Shown: positions 27,265 to 36,293 of the stretch, piece by piece
How the letters are laid out: the number at the start of each line of letters is the position of its first letter
Numbering within the stretch: the first letter of the stretch is position 1
Assembly: GCA_947503775.1 (NCBI GenBank)
Contig: CANNFE010000002.1
Span: 372,001 to 436,000, forward strand
DNA: 64,000 nucleotides
Reading direction: 5' to 3'
DNA from: an uncultured Paracoccaceae bacterium
GTDB taxonomy: Bacteria; Pseudomonadota; Alphaproteobacteria; Rhodobacterales; Rhodobacteraceae
Position numbers and translations under genes: made by a program
The notes under the pieces: generated by a model
The model's database searches: none
What the model was told of the DNA's origin: nothing
What the model saw: only the letters and a program-made list of their open reading frames with translations

Positions 27265-28779
27265 CTACTGGATGCGCTGGCCGTTGGCCAGGACGTGGCC
27301 TTCCTCGTTGATTTCGATGGTCGAGGTCATGCTGTCCTCGCCGGTGGGCGTGGTGAACATGCCCATCATCATGCGGGGGCCCATCAGCTGCTCTTCGGGG
27401 ACGATGCCCATCTGCACGAGGTTGTCCATCAGCGCGTTGATGCCCGAAAGATCGAAGGTGACCTCACCTGTCGGCTGCGGCATGCCGCCGAACTGGGGGG
27501 CGGGGTTTTCGTTGTCGAAGGTAAAGGCACCCTCGCCCGTCACCTCGGCGCCGGCAGCGGAGATGCGCAGACCGTTGAGCGTCAGAGCCTCAAGCTCTCC
27601 GGGAGGGCCCGCGAGGGTCTCCATCGCTTCGGGATCGACCAGATCGGTCGTCATCCGGGCCTGACCGGACAGATCCATGAGCACCGTGATCGGATCGCGC
27701 GGCAGGACCTCACCCGGATCGAAGATCTGCCAGATCATGTCGCTCATCGTCAGGTTCTCGAAATTGAGCAGCAGACCGATATCGCGGGCCTCCTCGGTTT
27801 CGATGACCGGGGCGCTCATGCCGAAGGCGTATTGCTCCATACCGACCTCGATCGGGAACGGGACCGCGTCGCCCGCCGCGTTGACCTGCAGGTTCGAGAC
27901 GTTCCCGGAATAGGCGAAGGCGCCGTCGACGATATCGAAATCGGTCTGCCCGCCATCGGAGCTCATCGTACCGTTGAATGCCTGACCGTCGACGAGAACG
28001 TCGACGACGTAGTTGGCCTGACCGGTCGTGTAGCCGCCCGTGGCCGAGACACCTTCCTGGTAGATCTGGGCCGGGTCTGACAGGTCGACGCCGTCCGGAA
28101 GGACCGAGTTGGAGGTGATCGCGACGCCGTCGATCGTGCCGTTGGCGCGGATAAACTCGCCCTCGACCTCGGGGCTGGGCATGTCGAAGTTGAAGGCCAT
28201 CGCATCGGCGGACAGGTCATAGGCGACAGACTGGCCGCTCTCTTCGGTCACGTTCGAGCTGCCTTCGATCCCGGTCAGCTCGATCATCGCGTCCATATCG
28301 GGGATCTCTCCGCTGCCCTCGATCGAGAAAAGCTCGATCGCATAGCGGTCGCCGGTATAGTCGAAGACCAGGTCTTCTGGCGATCCGCTGGCGACGACAT
28401 CCATGCCGTCCAGAACAATCGCTAGTCCAACGGTGAAGGGCTCACCATCGTTGCTCTCTCCGGTGACGGTGAGGGGCACGCTCGCGGGGTAGACAACCTT
28501 CACCGTGCCGTCGCCCTGTTCGGTGAAGGTCACGCTGTCCATCTCCAGCATCGTCGCGACGCTATTTTCGTCTTCGATCCTGATCGCGATATCCGAGACG
28601 GTGAGCGTGTCGCCCGATGTCTCTTCGGAGCCGATGGAGAGGGCGTTCTCGCCGTAGATATCGAGCGCTTGCTGAACGCGCTCCCATACCTGCGATGCGG
28701 TCACGTCGGCATAGGCTGTCTCTGCGGCCAAGAGGGCCAGCACGGCTGTACTGGCGCGCGCAAAAGACTTGGGTGTCAT
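27265..28779 (-). CDS. DUF2125 family exported protein
   Basis: 504 residues with a signal peptide (FARASTAVLALLAAETAYA). The mature protein is acidic and made of repeated beta-rich segments (DTLTVSDIAIRIEDENSVAT, VKVVYPASVPLTVTG, ALTLNGLRISAAGAEVTGEG), which suggests an elongated periplasmic or envelope protein resembling the DUF2125/AsmA-like bridge type. The ATG at 28779 begins the signal peptide; a start at 28908 would add 43 residues without support. Single gene with its own strong terminator. Function unknown. Confidence 0.8.
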   Translation of the reverse strand: MTPKSFARASTAVLALLAAETAYADVTASQVWERVQQALDIYGENALSIGSEETSGDTLTVSDIAIRIEDENSVATMLEMDSVTFTEQGDGTVKVVYPASVPLTVTGESNDGEPFTVGLAIVLDGMDVVASGSPEDLVFDYTGDRYAIELFSIEGSGEIPDMDAMIELTGIEGSSNVTEESGQSVAYDLSADAMAFNFDMPSPEVEGEFIRANGTIDGVAITSNSVLPDGVDLSDPAQIYQEGVSATGGYTTGQANYVVDVLVDGQAFNGTMSSDGGQTDFDIVDGAFAYSGNVSNLQVNAAGDAVPFPIEVGMEQYAFGMSAPVIETEEARDIGLLLNFENLTMSDMIWQIFDPGEVLPRDPITVLMDLSGQARMTTDLVDPEAMETLAGPPGELEALTLNGLRISAAGAEVTGEGAFTFDNENPAPQFGGMPQPTGEVTFDLSGINALMDNLVQMGIVPEEQLMGPRMMMGMFTTPTGEDSMTSTIEINEEGHVLANGQRIQ

Positions 28780-28893
28780 CGTGTAATCCTTCCGTCTGGA
28801 AATATTCGGTTGCCCCCACCCCGGGAGCGATGTCTGATTTCGTATAGGCAGCATCTGGGATGTGTACGTAACAGGGGCAAGGGGAGAAGTGAA

Positions 28894-29661
28894 ATGGTGG
28901 AAAACCATAATGCGGCTTTAAGCGGCAAGGCGGTCCTGATCACCGGGGCAAGCCGCGGGATCGGTGCGGAGGCGGCGCGGGCCTTTGCGGGGGCAGGGGC
29001 GCGGGTGGCTTTGCTGGCGCGCAGCCGGGCTGAGATCGCCGAGATCGCGGGCGAAATCGGAGAGGCGGCCATCGCCATCCCCTGCGACGTGAGCCGCTAT
29101 TGGGAGGTCGAAGCAGCGGTCGCCAAGACCGTCGAGACCTTTGGATCGCTCGACGTTCTGGTCGGCAATGCGGGCGTGATCGAGCCGATTGCCCATCTGG
29201 CCAAGGCCGATTCGGAGGACTGGGGGCGGGTCATCGACATCAATCTCAAAGGTGTGTTTCACGGGATGCGCGCGGCGATGCCGGTGATGCTGGATCAGGG
29301 CGGCGGGACGATCCTGACGGTGTCGTCCGGGGCGGCGCATGGGCCGGTGGAGGCGTGGTCGCATTATTGCGCGTCCAAGGCCGGGGCGGCGATGCTGACG
29401 CGCTGCGCCGACAAGGAGGGGCGCGCGGGCGGGATCCGGGCGATGGGCCTCTCGCCGGGTACGGTCGCGACCGAGATGCAGCGCGAGATCAAGGCGAGCG
29501 GCATCAACCCGGTGAGCCAGCTGGACTGGTCCGATCATATCCCGGCGGAGTGGCCCGCGCAGGCCCTGGTCTGGATGTGCTCGCCGGAGGCGGATGCGTT
29601 CGTCGGAGAAGAGATCTCGCTCCGGGATGAGGGGATCCGGGCGCGGGTCGGTCTGGTGTGA
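28894..29661 (+). CDS. Short-chain dehydrogenase/reductase
   Basis: 255-residue classical SDR: cofactor motif TGASRGIG near residue 17, NAG in VLVGNAGVIE, catalytic serine in LTVSSGAAHG, and the YxxxK pair in SHYCASKAG. The ATG at 28894 follows GGGGAGA. It is divergent from the DUF2125 gene. The final part (SPEADAFVGEEISL) is the common SDR tail. Substrate not deducible; NAD(P)-dependent oxidation of a hydroxy compound is the general reaction. Confidence 0.9.
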   Translation: MVENHNAALSGKAVLITGASRGIGAEAARAFAGAGARVALLARSRAEIAEIAGEIGEAAIAIPCDVSRYWEVEAAVAKTVETFGSLDVLVGNAGVIEPIAHLAKADSEDWGRVIDINLKGVFHGMRAAMPVMLDQGGGTILTVSSGAAHGPVEAWSHYCASKAGAAMLTRCADKEGRAGGIRAMGLSPGTVATEMQREIKASGINPVSQLDWSDHIPAEWPAQALVWMCSPEADAFVGEEISLRDEGIRARVGLV

Positions 29662-29814
29662 TCCGGACCCGGCGCGAGGGCGCGCTGGCCTGAAAGGGCC
29701 TTGAATGTCTGCAAGGAGCCATCAGCAACAGATGCTGTACTTGGCACAAATGTCCGATATTGGCGAAGCGATCAGAATAATAAAACGCCTGTCTGTAAAG
29801 ACCGCGCGTTCACG

Positions 29815-30456
29815 TCAACTTGGCGGACCAATTATCCTTTTCTTCACACACGCATAAGCCGCATATGAACGCATCAGTGGCACATGCGAGATATGATGCC
29901 CCTCGATCCCTGCCAAAATCATCTTGAGATCGTCGCGGGGTGTAACGTGAAACCGGGCAAGCCAATTGCGCAATCCGCGTTCAAACCACGGGGGCATGCG
30001 TGACTGGTCTCCGAAATCTACGATGTGCAGCGCGCCACCCGGTGCCAGATGCGACACCGCTTCTTTGAGTGCAGACTGCCATTGAGGGATCATCGATATG
30101 CAATACGACATGACGATGTGGTCAAATTTGGCTTGGCCAAAAAGACTTGCGGGGTCAAAATTGCATGCATCTGCTTGAGCGAGTTTTGCCCGATCCCCCA
30201 GCTTTCTGCGCGCAGAAAGCAACATTTCTGACGAAATATCGAGGCCGTAGAGATGCCTGTCGGGATAGCGCATGTCGATCTGATCGAGATTGCGCCCGGT
30301 CCCGCAGGCGATCTCCAAAATATGTGCACCTGCTTTGGCCTGTATTTGTCGCAAGGCATAGTCGCGCCCAAATAGATAATATTTCCGGGTTGCATCATAG
30401 AAAAAGCGCTGTCGGCGATAGATCTGGTCCATCAGCGCGCTGTGCGTTTCGACCAT
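29815..30456 (-). CDS. btaB: SAM-dependent methyltransferase BtaB (betaine lipid synthesis)
   Basis: 213-residue class I methyltransferase with motif I ILEIACGTGRNL and the acidic motif LYGLDISSEML. It lies five bases downstream of btaA, the arrangement known from Rhodobacter sphaeroides, where BtaB trimethylates diacylglycerylhomoserine to the betaine lipid DGTS at the membrane. The methyltransferase fold is seen directly; the substrate is inferred from linkage to btaA and matching length. The three-gene block (29.8-32.5 kb) is AT-richer than the flanks. It probably belongs to the phosphate-controlled operon beginning with plcP. Confidence 0.9.
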   Translation of the reverse strand: MVETHSALMDQIYRRQRFFYDATRKYYLFGRDYALRQIQAKAGAHILEIACGTGRNLDQIDMRYPDRHLYGLDISSEMLLSARRKLGDRAKLAQADACNFDPASLFGQAKFDHIVMSYCISMIPQWQSALKEAVSHLAPGGALHIVDFGDQSRMPPWFERGLRNWLARFHVTPRDDLKMILAGIEGHHISHVPLMRSYAAYACVKKRIIGPPS

Positions 30457-30461
30457 TTGGC

Positions 30462-31679
30462 TTATCTTTTCAAACGATAGAGATGGAACCCGCCATAGAT
30501 GGCCGATCTGTCATTTTGAAAGCCCTTGGCCGAGGCCTCAGCTTGATAGGCCCAGCGGGACAGGATCTGCGGATCCACACGGCCGGGCAGGATGTCATCC
30601 TTACCACCGGTGCGAAAGATCACTCGTGCGCCAGGGGCCGCAGTTCGGGTGATTTCGGACCAGAGTGCGTTTAATTGATCATCGCTCATCCAGTCCTGTG
30701 CATCCAACAAAACAAAGCAGTGCTTGGAGGCCGTTGGTTGGGTGGCGAGCACGTCGGTGAGCGACTTGTTCAACACCTTCACCCGTTCCGCGTTGGTGCG
30801 AACGGTCGCAAAGTTGTCAGCGTCCAGATACGGCGGGACCGCTGGTGTCGATACGGGTTCGTAGCCGCGGTAGGCCGCCTGCCACGCGAAATAGTTTTCC
30901 CTGATTGGAAAGTCGCAAAATAGCTTGCGTGTTCTTTCCTTCAGGACAGCGATGATGTCACCATCTGCATCAGCGGCGAGTTTGTCATACTGAGCAGGCG
31001 GGATGCCAAGACCAAAGAGCGAGGCGCGCCGCTTCGCCAGGAACCTCACAAAACGACTGTGATAAAGCGGAACGATCTGTTGATCATAAAAGGCCCGCTG
31101 GTCTTCCAGCGATTGGGCCGCCAGAAGCGGCGCAAAATCCACACGGGCCAGTCTTGCGACAAGGTGAACCACACCAATAAAGCGACCAAGCACCCCGTGA
31201 CGGTAAAGACCGCGCGCCAGAATAGCCTTACGCCGACCCGTCAATGTGCGGGCATTCCAATACTCACGCGTCTGGTCATCCAGAAACGGCGCGATATGCG
31301 TATCGAAGGCATCTACGTTGCTCTGCTGATCCCCACGGGCCAGCAACGCAAAAAGCGTCGCATGATCAGGCGCATGCTGCACGACCGCGAGCTTAAGCTT
31401 ATTGAGCATGACATGCGCTGGGGACAGGTCTACGGCGGTGATGGATGCCGGGTTCGCCGTCAAATATGACAGCATGTTACACCCACCCGACGCGATACCG
31501 ATGATGTTGTCCTCGGGCTGGATGTCCAGTGCCTGCATATCAACGACGGGATCCTCCCAGATCTGGGCATAGACCAACCCGTGAAACAGGCGTGCAAAGG
31601 CGCGCTCCAAAAGTCCTTCGCGGGTCATCGTTGCATTCTGGTTTACGGCGTCGTGAAGTTGCTGGGATATTGAACTCAT
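30462..31679 (-). CDS. btaA: S-adenosylmethionine:diacylglycerol 3-amino-3-carboxypropyl transferase BtaA (DUF3419)
   Basis: 405 residues, matching BtaA length. The N-terminal half carries the family pattern LVYAQIWEDPVVDMQAL and the nucleotide-binding IIGIASGGCNMLSYLT, then ITAVDLSPAHVMLNKLKL; the C-terminal half has the second Rossmann-like motif CFVLLDAQDWMSDDQLNALW. BtaA transfers the aminocarboxypropyl group of SAM to diacylglycerol, the first committed step to DGTS. AGAGG precedes the ATG. It stands between plcP (14 bases upstream) and btaB, so the three genes provide lipid breakdown and phosphorus-free replacement together. Confidence 0.94.
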   Translation of the reverse strand: MSSISQQLHDAVNQNATMTREGLLERAFARLFHGLVYAQIWEDPVVDMQALDIQPEDNIIGIASGGCNMLSYLTANPASITAVDLSPAHVMLNKLKLAVVQHAPDHATLFALLARGDQQSNVDAFDTHIAPFLDDQTREYWNARTLTGRRKAILARGLYRHGVLGRFIGVVHLVARLARVDFAPLLAAQSLEDQRAFYDQQIVPLYHSRFVRFLAKRRASLFGLGIPPAQYDKLAADADGDIIAVLKERTRKLFCDFPIRENYFAWQAAYRGYEPVSTPAVPPYLDADNFATVRTNAERVKVLNKSLTDVLATQPTASKHCFVLLDAQDWMSDDQLNALWSEITRTAAPGARVIFRTGGKDDILPGRVDPQILSRWAYQAEASAKGFQNDRSAIYGGFHLYRLKR

Positions 31680-31693
31680 GGACCTCTCCCGTT

Positions 31694-32488
31694 TCAGGTG
31701 TCTTCTTTGACAAGGTATTTGACAGACTTGCGGGTTTGCCGGCGCTCAGCGTTGGCTTTTTCTTCCCAATCAATGAGTTCGATTTCGCCAGTTGGGTGCT
31801 CTGCGATCGCGGTACAGCTTTCCACCCAATCACCGGTGTTGATGTAAGCGATATCTTTGATACAGCGGATATTGGCATAGTGAATGTGGCCGCATATGAC
31901 GCCATCATAGCCACCGCGCCGCGCCTCTTCCGCCAGTACATCTTCGTATTGACCGATAAAGTTGACGGCCGTTTTCACCTGCCGCTTGGCCCATTTTGAC
32001 AATGACCAGTATTGCCCACCCCACATTGATCGCATGCGGTTGATCTTGGGGTTCAGCCAAATCAGAAAATCATAGGCCGCATCACCGAAATGCGCGAGCC
32101 ATTTGGCATTCACAACCACCGTGTCGAATTGGTCGCCGTGTGTGACAAGATACCGTTTCCCATCAAGTCCCGTGAAATCGGCGGTTCGCTTCACTTCAAT
32201 GCCGCCAAAATGGGTGCCAAGGTAGTTCCGCATCACCTCATCATGATTGCCAGGGACAAAGATGATCCGGGTGCCACGTCTCGCCTTGTCCAGCAATGTT
32301 TGCACAACGTTGTTATGGGCCTGCGGCCAGTGCCAACCGCGCCGCGCAAGGGCCCACCCGTCAAAGATGTCGCCGACGAGATAGATCGTACTGGCGTCAT
32401 ATTTTCGAAGGAACGCAACCAGCAGATCTGCGCGGCAACCGCGCGTGCCAAGGTGAACGTCTGATAGGAACAGCGTTCTGAACAACAT
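31694..32488 (-). CDS. plcP: Metallophosphoesterase, PlcP-type phospholipase C
   Basis: 264-residue calcineurin-like phosphoesterase with all metal-binding blocks: FLSDVHLG, GDIFDGW, GNHDE, THGDQFD and CGHIHYA. It resembles UDP-2,3-diacylglucosamine hydrolase (LpxH-like) annotations, but its place directly before btaA-btaB is that of PlcP, which releases diacylglycerol from phospholipids during phosphorus starvation in marine bacteria and rhizobia; that diacylglycerol is the substrate of BtaA. The start at 32488 fits the fold; a start at 32629 is rejected because it would run through the Pho box. The lipase role is inferred from family and context. Confidence 0.85.
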   Translation of the reverse strand: MLFRTLFLSDVHLGTRGCRADLLVAFLRKYDASTIYLVGDIFDGWALARRGWHWPQAHNNVVQTLLDKARRGTRIIFVPGNHDEVMRNYLGTHFGGIEVKRTADFTGLDGKRYLVTHGDQFDTVVVNAKWLAHFGDAAYDFLIWLNPKINRMRSMWGGQYWSLSKWAKRQVKTAVNFIGQYEDVLAEEARRGGYDGVICGHIHYANIRCIKDIAYINTGDWVESCTAIAEHPTGEIELIDWEEKANAERRQTRKSVKYLVKEDT

Positions 32489-33034
32489 AGGCTGCCTCTT
32501 GCGATACTGATGTTCTCCGAGGTAGTTCGCTAGAATGACAGCAAGGTGACGCCCACAACATCTGGTCTCACAACAATTCGTCGATGAATGTGAGAGGCGG
32601 CCATTCAGTTGAGGCCAATGAATACCCACTTCGTCCGCATAGCCCGCCTCATCCTCCTAACCTGATCAGCCTCTCCCAGATCGAGAAGGTCCTTTTCAAG
32701 GCCCGAGCGCATCGCCTTTGATCCATAAGCGTCGGCTTATGGGACCGCGATGCGCCGATTTCCAAAAATATCGACAATCCTGCCGGCCAAGTGGGTACGA
32801 TCCACATCCACGACCGCACAGGCACCGTTCGCTTGGTTAACCATGGGATTGGTGCGATTTGCCTCCTCCCATATGCCGACCATTTGCCGACCGGATGCCG
32901 CAGGCCAGATTTGCGCAAAACGCGGTCGTTAACCGTCGGATCGCAGGCAGTCTGGCCCATGCTGCGGCGACGCTTCGCTTGCAGCGGCCCGCATCGCGTT
33001 CTACCTCCGTCAAGACCAAGGAAAAGGGCCGCAC
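32489..33034. other. Gene-free stretch between plcP and yaaA
   Basis: 545 bases with no convincing gene on either strand. It holds the plcP promoter region with a Pho-box-like site (32536-32553). A short hairpin, ATAAGC/GCTTAT arms around GTCG, lies near 32726. Open frames of 60-144 codons here lack ribosome-binding sites and look like chance frames. Confidence 0.6.
32536..32553 (-). promoter_or_regulatory. Probable Pho box upstream of plcP-btaA-btaB
   Basis: On the minus strand the site reads GCGTCAC-CTTG-CTGTCAT: two 7-base half-sites separated by four bases, the layout of the PhoB-binding direct repeat (CTGTCAT, 4 bases, CTGTCAT). The downstream half-site is perfect and the upstream one matches at GTCA. 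It lies about 48 bases before the plcP ATG. This would place the lipid operon under phosphate-starvation control. Confidence 0.7.
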
Positions 33035-33808
33035 ATGCTGATCGTTCTCTCACCCGCAAAGTCGCTCGACTGGGAAACGTCACATGGCCCAGTCACCACT
33101 CCGGACTTTGCCGAAGATGCCTTGCGCCTTGCCAAGACGGCCCGGCAGCTGACGCTCAAGGATCTGAAATCACTCATGAAAATCAGTGATGATCTGGCGC
33201 GTCTGAACCGCGACCGCTTTCGCGCCTTCGCGGCCGAGCCGGATCCAAAGGACCTGCGCCCCGCCGCTTTGGCCTTCAACGGCGACACCTATCAGGGCCT
33301 TTGGGCAAAGGATTTCTCCGAGGCCGACTGGGCCGAAGCGGACCGACGCCTGCGCATTCTCTCGGGCCTTTACGGGCTGCTGAAACCCCGCGACGGTATC
33401 CAACCCTACCGCCTCGAGATGGGCTCCCGACTCAAGACCCGCCGCGGAAGCTCCCTCTATGACTATTGGGGGGGCGGGATCTCCAAGGCTTTGAATTCGC
33501 AGGCAAAAGAGCAGGGGGCGGAGTATCTGCTGAACTGCGCCAGCCAGGAATATTTCGGTGCTGTCGCTCCGAAATCGCTCAAGCTAACCGTCATCACCCC
33601 GACCTTCCTCGAAGAGAAAGAGGGCAACTCAAAGACGGTCAGCTTCTTCGCCAAACGCGCCCGGGGCGCGCTGGCCCGACACGTGATCCAGAATCGCATA
33701 ACCCAGCCCGCCGATCTGGCGGGGTTCAACGCGATGGGCTACCGCTACGACCCGGCCTCTACGCCGGAAAAGCCCGTCTTCTCAAGGTCCTATCAGGCAG
33801 CCGCCTAG
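33035..33808 (+). CDS. yaaA: Peroxide stress protein YaaA (DUF328)
   Basis: 257 residues with the full family pattern: MLIVLSPAKSLDW at the N-terminus, PAALAFNGDTYQGL, LSGLYGLLKPRDGIQPYRLE, LLNCASQEYFGAV and FFAKRARGALARHVI. YaaA limits free iron and protects DNA from oxidative damage in E. coli. The ribosome-binding site AAGGAAAAGG precedes the ATG. Its stop overlaps the stop of the convergent thiolase by four bases. Biochemical role by family only. Confidence 0.95.
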   Translation: MLIVLSPAKSLDWETSHGPVTTPDFAEDALRLAKTARQLTLKDLKSLMKISDDLARLNRDRFRAFAAEPDPKDLRPAALAFNGDTYQGLWAKDFSEADWAEADRRLRILSGLYGLLKPRDGIQPYRLEMGSRLKTRRGSSLYDYWGGGISKALNSQAKEQGAEYLLNCASQEYFGAVAPKSLKLTVITPTFLEEKEGNSKTVSFFAKRARGALARHVIQNRITQPADLAGFNAMGYRYDPASTPEKPVFSRSYQAAA

Positions 33809-34974
33809 ACCCGCTCGATCGCCAGCGCGATGCCTTGACCGCCGCCGATGCACATCGTCATCAGCGCTTTCGAGCCTCCTATGCGCTCCAGCTCGTAAAG
33901 CGCCTTGACGGTGATGATCGCCCCCGTCGCGCCCACGGGATGACCCAGCGCAATCGCCCCGCCATTCGGGTTCACCTTGGCCGGGTCGAAGTCCAGCGCC
34001 CGGCTCACCGCAAGTGCTTGAGATGCAAAGGCTTCATTGGATTCGATCACGTCGAAATCGCCCACCGCCAGCCCCGTCCGCTCGAGCAAGGCCTGCACTG
34101 CCGGGATGGGTCCGATGCCCATCACATCGGGTCGCACCCCCGCATGGGCATAGCCCAGGATCCGAGCCTTGGGTGTCGCCCCGTTCAGCGCATCTTCCCG
34201 CGCCAGCACGACCGCCGCTGCCCCGTCATTGATGCCCGATGCATTGCCTGCCGTGACGCTTCCGCCTTTTTGAAAGACGGGCCGAAGGCCCGCCAGAGCC
34301 TCGGCCGAGGTCTCCTTGGGATGCTCGTCGCTATCAAAGACCGTCGGTCCCCGACGCCCCGCAATCTCGATCGGCACGATCTGATCGGCAAAGCGTCCCT
34401 CGGCCATGGCCGCCGCCGCGCGTCTTTGGCTCTCAAGCGCGAAGGCGTCCTGATCCTCGCGACTAACCCCATGTTCCGACGCAACATTTTCAGCCGTCAC
34501 GCCCATGTGACCGGTACCGAACGGACAGTTCAGCGCGCCCAGCATCATGTCCTGCGCGCCCACATCGCCCATCTTCTGACCCCATCGCGCGGCGGGCAGA
34601 ATGTAGGGCGAACGGCTCATACATTCCGCCCCGCCGGCCAGCGCGACGCCCGTATCGCCAAGCTGAAGCGCCTGCACCATTGATACGATGGCTTGCAGCC
34701 CCGACCCGCACAGCCGATTGACGTTCATCGCAGGCACCGTTTCGGGGATCCCGGCCTCCATCGCGGCAATCCGGCTGACATACATGTCGCGCGGTTCGGT
34801 GTTGATCACATGGCCGAACGCCACCTGCCCGACCTGCTCCGGAGCCAGACCCGACCGGTCGATCGCAGCCCGCGCCGCGGTTGCGCCCAAGGCCGATGGC
34901 GGCACCGAGGCAAGGCCCCCGCCAAAGCTGCCGATCGCCGTCCGCGCCCCGCCCAGAATGAAGATATCGGTCAT
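33805..34974 (-). CDS. Thiolase (acetyl-CoA C-acetyltransferase type)
   Basis: 389-residue thiolase II. It shows the nucleophile cysteine in NRLCGSGLQAIVSM near residue 88, the catalytic histidine block IALGHPVGATGAI and the C-terminal active-site cysteine in MTMCIGGGQG. It condenses or cleaves acetoacetyl-CoA or longer 3-ketoacyl-CoA; which direction and chain length cannot be read from the sequence. No phaB or beta-oxidation partner is adjacent. Assigning it to the biosynthetic phbA/bktB rather than the degradative class is not possible here. Confidence 0.92.
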   Translation of the reverse strand: MTDIFILGGARTAIGSFGGGLASVPPSALGATAARAAIDRSGLAPEQVGQVAFGHVINTEPRDMYVSRIAAMEAGIPETVPAMNVNRLCGSGLQAIVSMVQALQLGDTGVALAGGAECMSRSPYILPAARWGQKMGDVGAQDMMLGALNCPFGTGHMGVTAENVASEHGVSREDQDAFALESQRRAAAAMAEGRFADQIVPIEIAGRRGPTVFDSDEHPKETSAEALAGLRPVFQKGGSVTAGNASGINDGAAAVVLAREDALNGATPKARILGYAHAGVRPDVMGIGPIPAVQALLERTGLAVGDFDVIESNEAFASQALAVSRALDFDPAKVNPNGGAIALGHPVGATGAIITVKALYELERIGGSKALMTMCIGGGQGIALAIERV

Positions 34975-35063
34975 GGCACATCCTCCGCATCGCCGTTCGG
35001 ATGTCAGTCAATCGCGGTAAAAGACAATCCGCAACAGCGGGCTCGCCATGACGCTGGGTCGTA

Positions 35064-35528
35064 TCAGCTCCCGGGCTGCCAGATCGGCACGGTCGAGATC
35101 GACATCTTGGCCGACCCTTCCGTTAGCTCGCGCGCATGCGCCAGATAGACCAACGTCCGGTTGCTCTCGTCGTAGATCCGCTTGATCCGAAGGGATTTGA
35201 GGATAATCGACCGACGCTCGCGAAAGACCTCCTCGCCGCCTTCGCTGCGGTCAATGTCTTCGAGATGGGCAGGATCGATCGGCCCGGTCTGACGGCAGGC
35301 AATCGATGCGTTCGACGGATCCTCAAACCAGTTGCCCTGGCTCAAACGGTCCAGCACACTCCGATCGAAATAGGCGATGTGGCAGACCACACCGGGCACC
35401 TCGGGATCGGCGATCGCTTCAATCACGATATCATTTCCGACCCAGTCAACGCCAACTTTGCCCACCTCTTCGGCAAAGGCGGCAGTCGACCAAATGATCA
35501 GGCTCAGGTTCAGGAGGATGCGTGTCAT
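35064..35528 (-). CDS. creA: CreA family exported protein
   Basis: 154 residues with a signal peptide (MTRILLNLSLIIWSTAAFA). The mature part shows the CreA pattern VDWVGNDIVIEAIADPEVPG, VVCHIAYFDRS, SIACRQTGPI and RTLVYLAHARELTEGSAKMS, with two cysteines likely to form a disulfide in the periplasm. CreA is of unknown function. The ATG at 35528 begins the signal peptide; an ATG at 35546 would add six residues. It is a single gene divergent from the ABC exporter operon. Confidence 0.9.
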   Translation of the reverse strand: MTRILLNLSLIIWSTAAFAEEVGKVGVDWVGNDIVIEAIADPEVPGVVCHIAYFDRSVLDRLSQGNWFEDPSNASIACRQTGPIDPAHLEDIDRSEGGEEVFRERRSIILKSLRIKRIYDESNRTLVYLAHARELTEGSAKMSISTVPIWQPGS

Positions 35529-35633
35529 AGTCGCACAACAAGGCATTCAGCCAACGGGTTCCGGCCCTTTAGGTGGGTTTCTTGCCCAAGCGGCCCTAGG
35601 TAGCGGCGTTGAAGATGCAATCCGGATCACAGA

Positions 35634-36293
35634 ATGCTGCTAGACGTCGAGAACGTGACGAAGATCTTCGGCGCTGCCGAAGAGCGGATCGAGGTCCTGC
35701 GCGGCGTGTCCCTTAGCCTCGATGCGGGCGAAACCCTTGCACTCACGGGAGAATCCGGCAGCGGCAAGTCGACCCTCCTGCATCTGATCGGCGGGCTCGA
35801 TCATCCCGATAGCGGGTCGATCCGGCTCGATGGGACCGAGGTGACGACGCTCGATGATGCAGGCCGCGCCCGCCTGCGCCGCGATCAGGTCGGCGTTGTC
35901 TTCCAGCAGTTCAACCTGATCCCCAGCCTGCGCGTCGCGGACAATATCTCGTTTCAGGCGCGGCTCGCCGGACGCTCGGACCCGGATTGGAACGCGACCC
36001 TTGCCGGGCGCCTTGGCCTATCGAGCCAGCTTTCGAAATACCCTGAGCAGCTCTCCGGCGGCCAACAGCAGCGCGTCGCCATCGGCCGGACACTCGCGGC
36101 CAAGCCCCCCCTGATCCTCGCGGACGAGCCCACGGGTAACCTCGACGAGGCGACCGCCGATGCCGTGCTCGAGGCTATGTTGACGCTTGTGCGCGAGACC
36201 CGCTCGGCGCTTTTGATCGTCACCCATTCCGGCCATGTCGCCGCGCGGATGGATCGCCAGATCCATCTTGCCAAAGGACGCATCGCCTCATGA
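35634..36293 (+). CDS. ABC exporter ATP-binding protein of the LolD/MacB type
   Basis: 219-residue ABC ATPase: Walker A TGESGSGKST, the LolD-type Q-loop VGVVFQQFNLIPSLRV, signature LSGGQQQRVAIGRTLA and Walker B LILADEPTGNLD. This wording is the FtsE/LolD/MacB subgroup that drives extraction of lipids or lipoproteins or acts as mechanotransmission ATPases. Its stop overlaps the start of a large FtsX-like permease by four bases, and an AttH-like lipocalin follows. Cargo unknown. Confidence 0.9.
   Translation: MLLDVENVTKIFGAAEERIEVLRGVSLSLDAGETLALTGESGSGKSTLLHLIGGLDHPDSGSIRLDGTEVTTLDDAGRARLRRDQVGVVFQQFNLIPSLRVADNISFQARLAGRSDPDWNATLAGRLGLSSQLSKYPEQLSGGQQQRVAIGRTLAAKPPLILADEPTGNLDEATADAVLEAMLTLVRETRSALLIVTHSGHVAARMDRQIHLAKGRIAS

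Noticed and set aside
31694-32488. LpxH (UDP-2,3-diacylglucosamine hydrolase) assignment
   Set aside because: The fold is shared, but the linkage to btaA-btaB and the Pho box favour PlcP.
32649-33083. 144-codon minus-strand frame in the gap before yaaA
   Set aside because: No ribosome-binding site, composition of a random frame, and it overlaps the start of yaaA.
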